From positions 1 to 37,927 of the forward strand of contig JAGPFE010000032.1 of the NCBI GenBank assembly GCA_018056705.1: 37,927 bases of DNA, written 5' to 3'. The notes under the pieces are model-generated. The model saw only the letters and a list, made by a program, of their open reading frames with translations. It was not told the origin of the DNA and did no database searches. A program made the position numbers and the translations under genes. The first letter of the stretch is position 1. Each line of letters begins with the position of its first letter. This DNA is from Candidatus Hydrogenedentota bacterium. GTDB lineage: Bacteria; Hydrogenedentota; Hydrogenedentia; Hydrogenedentales; CAITNO01. Below are positions 31,387-37,927 of this stretch, piece after piece.

Positions 31387-32715
31387 TCACTCGTCCACGT
31401 GCATCAGCGCGAAATACATGACTGCTTCCGCTGCCACTACGTCATCCACCTTGGCCACGCCCCGTACCTTGCAGGCGTTCGACCGGCAGTGCAGCATCTC
31501 CACTTCGAGCACCAGTTGGTCGCCAGGTACTACCGTGTGCCGGAACTTGGCTTTTTCCACGCCGGTGAAAAAGGCCAACCGGCCGTTGGGTTCCCCGTTT
31601 TCCCCAAACACGAGCACGGCGCTGACCTGGGCCAGGGCCTCGAGAATCAGCACGCCCGGCATGACGGGAAGATCGGGCCAGTGTCCCTGGAAGAACGGCT
31701 CGTTCACCGTGACGTTCTTGATGCCCACGGCCGATTTCATGGGCTCGAAGGCCACCACGCGGTCCACAAGCAGGAAGGGATAGCGATGCGGCAGAATCCG
31801 CATGATCTTGTTGACGTCCAGCGCGAACGCCTGGCGATGTCGCGGGGTAACCACGTAATCCCGCATCGGCTTTTTTGCCTGAACGTCCAGGCAGTATCTC
31901 TTGACCTGCCGGGAAAAGCCCACGTTCTTTTCGTGACCACACCGGACCCCGATGATATGTCCCCGGATGAACCGGCCCAGCAGAAACGTATCGCCGATCA
32001 GGTCAAGAATCTTGTGCCGGACGAATTCATCCTCGAATCGCAATGCTTCGTTCAGCACGCCGTCGTCCCCGATTACCACCGCGCTTTCGAGGCTGCCGCC
32101 CCTGATCAGGCCAGCCTCCTGGAGCATTTTCACTTCCCGGAGGAAGCAGAAAGTGCGGGCCGGCGCGATCTGATTTCGGTACGTGTCCTCGGTAATTACG
32201 AAAGAGGCGAACTGGGTGCCGATAAGCGGATGATCATAGGAGATCGTCATGGAAACCCGGAATTCGCGGGCTGGCAGGATGCTGATGGTGGTGCCGTCTT
32301 TCTGGTAATGCACCGGCTGTTCCACTTCGAGAAACCGGCGATCCCTGTCCTGCTCCACCGTGCCCGCGCGGAGGATGGCGTTCACGGCTTGCATCGCGCT
32401 GCCATCGCCGTTGGGGATTTCGTCGGCGTCCACTTCCACGATGGCGTTGTCGATACCCAGGCCGCACAGCGCGGACATGGCATGCTCGATGGTGTGCACC
32501 CGGGTACCGTTAATACCGATCGTCGTGCCCCGGGACACGTCCACCACGTAGTCCACGCTGGCAGGAATTTCAGGACGGCCCGGCAGGTCTTTGCGCACAA
32601 ACACGATGCCCGTGTCCGGTGGTGCCGGTCGGAAGGTCACTTCCGTCAGGTTGCCGGTGTGCAGACCGATACCCGAATACGAGACGGGCTCGGCAAGGGT
32701 TTGCTGTTTGACCAT
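31387..32715 (-). CDS. Fused LpxC deacetylase / FabZ dehydratase
   Basis: A 442-residue bifunctional protein. Residues 1-285 are LpxC, the zinc enzyme that removes the acetyl group in the committed step of lipid A synthesis: HTIEH (74-78), His234 and Asp238 in FVRHKILDLIGD as zinc ligands, and catalytic His261 in RCGHEKN, equivalent to E. coli H79, H238, D242 and H265. Residues about 300-442 are FabZ, (3R)-hydroxyacyl-ACP dehydratase: catalytic His310 in ILPHRYPFLLVDRV and Glu359 in PGVLILEALAQ. Both halves look complete. The fusion places two enzymes that compete for hydroxymyristoyl-ACP on one chain and is a lineage marker. lpxD lies 6 bp upstream. Confidence 0.97.
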   Translation of the reverse strand: MVKQQTLAEPVSYSGIGLHTGNLTEVTFRPAPPDTGIVFVRKDLPGRPEIPASVDYVVDVSRGTTIGINGTRVHTIEHAMSALCGLGIDNAIVEVDADEIPNGDGSAMQAVNAILRAGTVEQDRDRRFLEVEQPVHYQKDGTTISILPAREFRVSMTISYDHPLIGTQFASFVITEDTYRNQIAPARTFCFLREVKMLQEAGLIRGGSLESAVVIGDDGVLNEALRFEDEFVRHKILDLIGDTFLLGRFIRGHIIGVRCGHEKNVGFSRQVKRYCLDVQAKKPMRDYVVTPRHRQAFALDVNKIMRILPHRYPFLLVDRVVAFEPMKSAVGIKNVTVNEPFFQGHWPDLPVMPGVLILEALAQVSAVLVFGENGEPNGRLAFFTGVEKAKFRHTVVPGDQLVLEVEMLHCRSNACKVRGVAKVDDVVAAEAVMYFALMHVDE

Positions 32716-32721
32716 AGGTGA

Positions 32722-33759
32722 TTACCCCATGCCCAGGCGGCGTTCGATGTCCCTCACCCGCCGCAACAGTTCGGGCAGGCGCGCCTGGGACACCATGATT
32801 CGCCGGGACAACGCGTGTTCCACCGCCGGGAAACCGGACACCGCGCCGCCCGCGGGCACCGAGTGGGCCACGCCGCTGCGCGCCCCAATGGACGCTCCAT
32901 CGCCAATAGTAATATGACCGGCTATGCCGGCCGCGGCGCCAATCCGGACGTGATTACCTATCTTTACACTGCCGGAGATACCCACCATCCCCGCGATCAC
33001 GCAGTGCTCGCCGATTTCCACGTTATGGCCGATCTGGACCAGGTTATCGATTTTCGTGCCCGATCCCACGCGGGTCGCGCCAAAGGTAGCCCGGTCCACG
33101 GCGGAATTACAACCTATTTCAACATCGTCACCAATCAGAACTGTTCCCGCCTGGGGAACTTTTTCCCAGTGTCCCTCAAAGGGCACGAACCCAAACCCGT
33201 CTCCCCCGATGCACGCGCCGGGATGCAAAACGCACCGATCCCCGATCACCACGCCATCGCGCACCACCACGTTGGGATAGAGCACGCACTCCCGCCCAAC
33301 GCGCGCGCCCGGTCCCACGTAGACCCCCGCGCCCAGCCGGGTCCCTTGGCCGATCCGCGCGCCCGATTCAACGCACGCGAAAGGCCCTAGGCTTACCCCT
33401 GCTTCCAGCACCGCTTCGGGATGCACCCAGGCGGCCGGATGCACGCCGGACGGTTCCGGCGGGGGAGCGGTCCGATCCAGAAAATGGCGTAATACCCGCA
33501 GGAACGCGCCCTCCGGGTTTTTCACCACCACGCAAGTAGCCGCCACGCCCTCCACCGGTTCAGCCACCAGCACGACCGACGCCCTGGTCTCCCGAAGTTG
33601 GGGGTAATACTTGGGACTCCGCGCGAAACATAACTCCCCCTCCCGGGCCTCATCCAGGCTGTTCGCGCCCCAAACCTCCCGGGCAGGATCGCCAACCACC
33701 CGTCCACCCACCAGCGAGGCAATTTCTCCGGCCGTCATGGAAAATGGCGCGTCTGCCAT
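32722..33759 (-). CDS. lpxD: UDP-3-O-acylglucosamine N-acyltransferase LpxD
   Basis: A 345-residue third-step lipid A enzyme that transfers an R-3-hydroxyacyl chain from ACP to the sugar nitrogen. The N-terminal uridine-binding domain is [20 protein letters not shown] through [20 protein letters not shown]. The long left-handed beta-helix of hexapeptide repeats includes [22 protein letters not shown] and [20 protein letters not shown] segments. The catalytic-histidine region is [16 protein letters not shown] and the C-terminal helix [12 protein letters not shown]. The start at 33759 is the best of several in-frame ATGs (33804, 33759, 33738), with TGGAGA about 12 bases upstream; 33738 is also possible. 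It sits between skp and lpxC-fabZ, the classical order. Confidence 0.95.
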   Translation of the reverse strand: MADAPFSMTAGEIASLVGGRVVGDPAREVWGANSLDEAREGELCFARSPKYYPQLRETRASVVLVAEPVEGVAATCVVVKNPEGAFLRVLRHFLDRTAPPPEPSGVHPAAWVHPEAVLEAGVSLGPFACVESGARIGQGTRLGAGVYVGPGARVGRECVLYPNVVVRDGVVIGDRCVLHPGACIGGDGFGFVPFEGHWEKVPQAGTVLIGDDVEIGCNSAVDRATFGATRVGSGTKIDNLVQIGHNVEIGEHCVIAGMVGISGSVKIGNHVRIGAAAGIAGHITIGDGASIGARSGVAHSVPAGGAVSGFPAVEHALSRRIMVSQARLPELLRRVRDIERRLGMG

Positions 33760-33812
33760 GGTCCGTCCGTTCTCCAGTGCCGTTCCGGCGTGCCGTTCAA
33801 TCATCGCGCGGG

Positions 33813-34382
33813 TTACTGGTTGAGGATGGCCAGCACCTTGGAAGTAATGTCGACCGTCGGGCTGTGGTATACCACCGGGGCACGCAGGCCGCCCGAGGAA
33901 TTCAGCACCAGGTGATACCCCTCCTGTTCGCTGATCCGGGCCACCGCCGCCTGGATATCCGCCGCCACCTCTTTCAGCACCAGTTCTTCCTGGTTGTCAA
34001 TCAGGTTCTGTCGCTTCTTGGTTTCCACCTGGTAATTAACCAGGTCGTTTTCAATCTGGGTGCGCATGTTCGCGCGTTCTTCGTCCGTCATGGAACTTTT
34101 CTTTTCGTCATACTGCTTCTTGGCGGCATCGATTTTCTGCTGCAGCGCGTCGAGTTCCTTCTGCAGTCGGTCCACTTCCTTCTGCAGTTCTTCGTATTTC
34201 TCCTTGCGCTTTTTGGATTCCGCCATCAACTGGGCCACGTCTACCACCGCGATCTTGTATCCCCCGGCCTGGGACGCCGCGGCATCCTTGTTCTGCGCGA
34301 CCACTTCTCCTCCCGTGAGCATCAGGCCCAGACCCAGCGCAAGAGAAAAAAGCACACCCGCCATCAGCATGTTTCTGGACAC
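33813..34382 (-). CDS. skp: Periplasmic chaperone Skp/OmpH
   Basis: A 189-residue OmpH-family chaperone that holds unfolded outer-membrane proteins. The signal peptide ([20 protein letters not shown]) is followed by [20 protein letters not shown], a long charged coiled-coil hairpin (about 60-130, including [18 protein letters not shown]) and the closing strand region VNYQ to [13 protein letters not shown]. The start is GTG, with AAGGAT about 6 bases upstream. The skp-lpxD-lpxC order matches the conserved envelope cluster, though bamA, often directly upstream of skp, is replaced here by the oppABC operon. Downstream genes of the run lack visible promoters of their own. Confidence 0.93.
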   Translation of the reverse strand: MSRNMLMAGVLFSLALGLGLMLTGGEVVAQNKDAAASQAGGYKIAVVDVAQLMAESKKRKEKYEELQKEVDRLQKELDALQQKIDAAKKQYDEKKSSMTDEERANMRTQIENDLVNYQVETKKRQNLIDNQEELVLKEVAADIQAAVARISEQEGYHLVLNSSGGLRAPVVYHSPTVDITSKVLAILNQ

Positions 34383-34438
34383 GGCTTTATCCTTCTTCGT
34401 GATTTTCCCGCGTAAATCGACTCAACATTCGGAAAGGC

Positions 34439-34444
34439 ATTATA
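34439..34444 (-). promoter_or_regulatory. -10 element upstream of skp
   Basis: The minus strand carries TATAAT here, 57 bases before the skp GTG. No good -35 is visible at 16-18 bp, so the element is only probable. It could drive the whole skp-to-SGNH gene run. Confidence 0.45.
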
Positions 34445-34524
34445 ACACAGTAGCGGGTTTCCACGTACTTCCCCGGTTCCGGCGCGGTCCGGGAAAAATC
34501 AGGGTTTCGCGGATGGGGCGTATC

Positions 34525-35343
34525 TCAGCGGGAAGCGGGATCCAACGCGTCCCGCAACGCGTCACCCAGGGCGTTCAGGCTGTAAAGCGTCATGGCAAAC
34601 ACCACCGCCGGGCCCAGCAGCATCCAAGGGAATTCCTCCATCACCTCCACGCCGTCCCGGATCAGCGTACCCCAGGAACTCATGGGCGGCTGCACCCCCA
34701 GTCCCAGGAAACTCATGAACGCCTCCAGCAGCATGACCCGCGGCACGGTCAGCGTGGTGTACACCACCACCGGACCCAGCAGGTTGGGCACCACGTGACG
34801 GGACAGGATCCGCCGGACCGGCAGGCCCATGAGTACCACGGCTTCCACGAAGGGCCGCTGTTTCAGCGACAGCGTCTGGGCCCGGACGATCCGCGCCATC
34901 GTCAGCCATTCCACGGCGCCAATGGCCACGAACAGCAGCAACAGGCTCCGCCCGAACGCTACCGTCAGAACGATCACGAACACCGTAAAGGGCAGGGCGT
35001 ACAGCACGTCCACGATCCGCATCATCAGGCGATCCACGCGCCCGCCCGCGTAGCCCGCCACCGTTCCCCACGTGACACCGATCACCAGGGATACCAGCGT
35101 CGCGGCCAGACCCACGCCGATGGATACCCTGCCGCCTTCCATCAGCCGCGCCAGCAGGTCCCGCCCCAGCAGATCCGTGCCCAGCCAGTGCCGCCAGGAG
35201 GGCGCCGAAGCCCCCAGCAGCGTGTCCTGCGCGTCGGGCGCGTAGGGCCAGAGCCACGGTCCCAGCGCGCATACCCCCGCCACGACGGCCAGCACGACCG
35301 CGTGCCGTTTCACCCGGAACATTTCCCCTCCGGCGCCGTTCAT
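34525..35343 (-). CDS. Oligopeptide ABC transporter permease, OppC type
   Basis: A 272-residue membrane permease. N-terminal TM (VVLAVVAGVCALGPWLWPY), then the typical OppC segment HWLGTDLLGRDLLARLMEGG, a further set of TMs, and the EAA motif region FVEAVVLMGLPVRRILSRHV. The ending VEVMEEFPWMLLGPAVVFAM followed by TLYSLNALGDALRDALDP is characteristic of OppC/DppC. The start at 35343 overlaps the OppB stop as ATGA; a later ATG at 35322 sits close behind GGAGGGG and is an alternative. No ATPase subunits (OppD/F) are visible in the window. Confidence 0.93.
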   Translation of the reverse strand: MNGAGGEMFRVKRHAVVLAVVAGVCALGPWLWPYAPDAQDTLLGASAPSWRHWLGTDLLGRDLLARLMEGGRVSIGVGLAATLVSLVIGVTWGTVAGYAGGRVDRLMMRIVDVLYALPFTVFVIVLTVAFGRSLLLLFVAIGAVEWLTMARIVRAQTLSLKQRPFVEAVVLMGLPVRRILSRHVVPNLLGPVVVYTTLTVPRVMLLEAFMSFLGLGVQPPMSSWGTLIRDGVEVMEEFPWMLLGPAVVFAMTLYSLNALGDALRDALDPASR

Positions 35344-36257
35344 TCCAGCCGTATCCTTGGATCCAGCCATGCCGTCACCAGGTCCGCCGCGAGGTTCAGC
35401 AGGGCCACCAGCACGGCATACACGACGACCGCGCCAATCACCATGGTATAGTCGCGGTTAAACGCCGCTTCGACAAACTCCCGTCCCAGGCCGGGAATGA
35501 AGAAAATGGTTTCCACCACGAAAGATCCCGTGAACAACCCCGCCATGGCCGGGCCCAGGAAGGCCGACACGGGCACCATCGCGCCGGGCAGGGCGTGTAC
35601 CAGGACTACCCGGGTCTCCGACACCCCCCGCGCGCGGGCGGCCCGGATAAAATCCTGGCCCAGCATTTCCAGCATGCTTCCTCGGGTCAGCCGGGCCAGG
35701 TACGCCGCGTACAACGCGCCGAGGGTTAACGAAGGCAGCACCTTGTGGGCCGGTGAACTCCAGCCCGCCACGGGTAACCAGCCCAGCCACAGGGCGCACA
35801 CCAGTACCAGCAATGGTCCCAGCAGGAAAGACGGCAGGCATATGCCCAGCAGGGCTCCCGCGTTCAGTACCCGGTCCAGGGGCGTGTCCGGACGCAACGC
35901 GGCTGCCAGTCCTCCCGCCAGACCCAACGCCAGCGCCACTGCCAGGGCGTACGCGCCCAGTTCCAGCGAAACCGGTAACCGCAACAGGATCCACTCCGTC
36001 ACGGACCGTCCCGGTTTTCGGAACGACGGTCCAAGGTCCCCGCGCGCCACGCCCCACAGGTACAGGGCGTACTGTTTCCAGAGGGGCTGGTCCAGCCGGT
36101 AATAGGCCTCGATCTGGCGCAGGGCCTCCGGGGGGGCTTTCCTTTCCGCGTCGAACGGGCCGCCCGGCGCCAGGCGTGCCAGGAAAAACGCGATCGTGAT
36201 CACGGCCCAGAGCACCGGCACCAGTTCCGCCAGCCGTTTCAGGACATACCGGATCAC
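35340..36257 (-). CDS. Oligopeptide ABC transporter permease, OppB type
   Basis: A 305-residue permease. It starts at a GTG overlapping the OppA stop by 4 bp (GTGA), with GGAGGG 7 bases upstream. The N-terminal TM is RYVLKRLAELVPVLWAVITI. The OppB pattern FFLARLAPGGPFDAERKAPP, YYRLDQPLWKQYALYLWGVA and GDLGPSFRKPGRSVTEWI is clear. The EAA loop is FIRAARARGVSETRVVLVHA and the ending IFFIPGLGREFVEAAFNRDY is typical. It pairs with OppC to form the channel of a peptide importer. Confidence 0.94.
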   Translation of the reverse strand: MIRYVLKRLAELVPVLWAVITIAFFLARLAPGGPFDAERKAPPEALRQIEAYYRLDQPLWKQYALYLWGVARGDLGPSFRKPGRSVTEWILLRLPVSLELGAYALAVALALGLAGGLAAALRPDTPLDRVLNAGALLGICLPSFLLGPLLVLVCALWLGWLPVAGWSSPAHKVLPSLTLGALYAAYLARLTRGSMLEMLGQDFIRAARARGVSETRVVLVHALPGAMVPVSAFLGPAMAGLFTGSFVVETIFFIPGLGREFVEAAFNRDYTMVIGAVVVYAVLVALLNLAADLVTAWLDPRIRLE

Positions 36258-37882
36258 TCCCCACCCTCCTGTCGCTCCAGCCACAGATCCGTCCACCGGA
36301 TGAAGCCCAGCGGATTGGGAACCAGCCCTCGAACCTCCGGGTTCATGAGAAACGTCCAGCGGTAGAAATACACCGGCGCGATGGGAGCCTCATCCAGCAA
36401 CAGGGCTTCCGCCCGGGCCAGCAGGACGGCCCGACGGTCCGGATCGGCCTCGCGGTAGGCTTCCCGGATAAGCTGGTCATACGTCTCCGACGACCACCCC
36501 GTGCGGTTGTTGCCACCCCCGGCCAGGAAACACTCCAGAAAGTTCACCGCGTCCGGCACGTCCGCGATCCATGCCGAACGGGCAATATCATAATCGAGCG
36601 AGTCCATGGATGCCAGGTATACCTTCCAGTCCTGGTTACGCAGTGTCACCCGGATTCCCAGCGTCTCGCGCCACATGCGTTGTGCCGCCTCGGCGATCAG
36701 CCGGTGGGCTTCGGAGGTGTTGAACAGGAGATCGAGTCCCCGCATGCCCCGGCCTTCCGGATACCCCGCCTCGGCGAGCAACCGGCGCGCTCCCTCCGGA
36801 TCATACGGGATGCCTTCGGGCGGCCGGTAGCCCGCCATGCCCTCCGGAACCAGCCGATCGGCAGGGATTTCCCCCCCTTTCAGCACCCGCTCCGCCAGTT
36901 CCTTCCGATCCAGGGCCATGACCAGGGCCCGGCGTACCCGCGGATCATTCAACGGGGACCGGGTAACGTTGAACCGGTAAAAGTACGTGCCAAGATACGG
37001 GTGGGACTGTAACCTCTCAGGCATCCGCTGCCGGTACACCGGGATCTTGTATCGGGGCACGGTACTCGTCAGGTCCAGCAGGCCGGCCCGGAACAACCGT
37101 TCTTCCGTCTGCTGATTGTCCACCGGGTAAAACACGATCCCGGGGAGGCGTACCGATCCCGCGCGGCGGTAATAGGGATTACGTTCCAGCCGGATCTGGT
37201 CGTTGGGCTGCCATTCGGCCAGGCGGAAAGGGCCGTTGGACACGAGGGTGCCCGGCCGGGCCCATGGATTGTTCCGATCATCGACGCGGCCCGCCGCCTC
37301 CACCGCCGCGGCCTTGACCGGGTACCACGCGAAATGGCTCTGCATTTTCAGCAGGTACGGCGTGGGATGGTCAAGCTGAACCTCCAGCACCCCGTCGGAC
37401 AACGCGCGGGCGCCCACAGTGGAAAAATCGGTCGTCTGTCCTTCGTTGAAAGCCCGCGCCCCTGCCAGGCAGTGCAGCATGTAGGCGTATTCCGATCCCA
37501 GGGCTGGACTCAGCATTCGCCGCCACGCGTAGACGAAATCCCCGGCGGTGACCGGCGTGCCGTCAGACCATCGGGTGTCCGGGTCCAGGTGGAAACGCCA
37601 TACCAGGCCATCCGGGGACGCCTCCCATCGGGCTGCCACGGCGGGCTCCGGCTCCAGCGTGGCGGGATTAATCATGGCCAGTCCCTCGAACAGCGCGCTC
37701 AGTACCCGGTGTTCCGACACGCCCGAGACCAGGTGCGGATCCAGGGCCGCCGGCTCGGCGCCATTACCCACCCGCAACAGGTCCGGTTCCCGGGGAGGGA
37801 CCGAACAGCCCGCCCCCAATAGGACCCACGGCAGTACCAGGGAAACCACCCAGGTTTGTCTGAAAAAACCGTTTCCCCGCAT
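36254..37882 (-). CDS. Oligopeptide-binding lipoprotein, OppA type (SBP family 5)
   Basis: A 542-residue family-5 periplasmic binding protein, tethered by a lipobox (VLLGAGCSVPPRE). Family signatures include LRVGNGAEPAALDPHLV, VSEHRVLSALFEGLAMINPA, DTRWSDGTPVTAGDFVYAWR and NGPFRLAEWQPNDQIRLERN, followed by TYFYRFNVTRSPLNDPRVRR and ALVMALDRKELAERVL. The WSDG-PVTAxDFVYAWRR signature is specific for the OppA/DppA group. The start at 37882 is chosen because AAGGAA lies 7 bases before it; an in-frame codon at 37924 near the window edge lacks a site. It is first of oppA-oppB-oppC, all overlapping, so one transcript makes the transporter's binding and membrane parts. Confidence 0.95.
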   Translation of the reverse strand: MRGNGFFRQTWVVSLVLPWVLLGAGCSVPPREPDLLRVGNGAEPAALDPHLVSGVSEHRVLSALFEGLAMINPATLEPEPAVAARWEASPDGLVWRFHLDPDTRWSDGTPVTAGDFVYAWRRMLSPALGSEYAYMLHCLAGARAFNEGQTTDFSTVGARALSDGVLEVQLDHPTPYLLKMQSHFAWYPVKAAAVEAAGRVDDRNNPWARPGTLVSNGPFRLAEWQPNDQIRLERNPYYRRAGSVRLPGIVFYPVDNQQTEERLFRAGLLDLTSTVPRYKIPVYRQRMPERLQSHPYLGTYFYRFNVTRSPLNDPRVRRALVMALDRKELAERVLKGGEIPADRLVPEGMAGYRPPEGIPYDPEGARRLLAEAGYPEGRGMRGLDLLFNTSEAHRLIAEAAQRMWRETLGIRVTLRNQDWKVYLASMDSLDYDIARSAWIADVPDAVNFLECFLAGGGNNRTGWSSETYDQLIREAYREADPDRRAVLLARAEALLLDEAPIAPVYFYRWTFLMNPEVRGLVPNPLGFIRWTDLWLERQEGGE

Positions 37883-37927
37883 GGCCGTTCCTTGTAACCC
37901 TCCGGCTGCGCCAAGCGACGCCATCCA

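Overview
The window is about 38 kb of GC-rich chromosome from a Gram-negative, outer-membrane-bearing bacterium. The evidence for an LPS-containing outer membrane is a skp / lpxD / lpxC-fabZ cluster, an lptE-holA pair, a BamD-like TPR protein, and lipoprotein and Tat signals. LpxC and FabZ are fused in one polypeptide. That fusion is known from Bacteroidota/Chlorobiota and from several PVC-type and candidate lineages (Lentisphaerota, Omnitrophota, Hydrogenedentota and similar). Together with the GC-rich sequence, the Gfo/Idh oxidoreductases, the Hanks-type kinase and the dispersed GTCATTTCGA-type repeats, it suggests an environmental, probably uncultivated member of such a lineage. The phylum cannot be fixed from this sequence alone. 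Most of the window is ordinary core chromosome; no phage, transposase, CRISPR array, tRNA or rRNA was seen.

Layout, left third: the 5' part of smc runs off the left edge on the minus strand. It is followed by a gene-less 0.5 kb gap with one dispersed repeat, then a receiver-like/histidine-kinase protein and a convergent small lipoprotein. Next come a TPP-dependent acetolactate-synthase-type enzyme coupled to an aldehyde dehydrogenase (with promoter and terminator), alanine dehydrogenase with its own promoter, and ftsK overlapping a minimal RodZ-like gene. An amino-acid ABC transporter (ATPase plus substrate-binding/permease fusion) and a short FlgM-like protein follow.

Middle third: a minus-strand block holds a Tat-exported GH5 glycosidase and two overlapping Gfo/Idh/MocA dehydrogenases. 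Divergent from it are a 44-residue small ORF and a bifunctional-nuclease (DUF151) protein, sharing an upstream region with a 9-bp inverted repeat around the promoter. After that come an orphan acyl-CoA-synthetase C-terminal domain, a membrane protein overlapping a winged-helix regulator (two matching palindromes sit at their promoter and ribosome-binding site), and the convergent bamD-like / lptE / holA operon. A 1.3 kb gene-less region then carries several different repeat arrays: a 57-bp paired unit with a long hairpin, an 18-bp tandem repeat, a 61-bp-period array and a 61-bp duplication next to a promoter.

Right third: a Smg/DUF494 protein, a Ser/Thr kinase followed by a large bitopic membrane protein, and then a long minus-strand run that reads like one operon in the order skp, lpxD, lpxC-fabZ, family-4 uracil-DNA glycosylase, sensor histidine kinase, SGNH-hydrolase/TPR protein. 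The window ends with an oligopeptide ABC transporter (oppA-oppB-oppC), whose three genes overlap by 4 bp each.

The clearest candidates for something undescribed are the regulatory palindromes, the layered repeat region, the orphan AMP-binding C-terminal domain lacking its catalytic lysine, and the small ORF upstream of the DUF151 gene. All functions are inferred from sequence recognition by eye; no database search was run.
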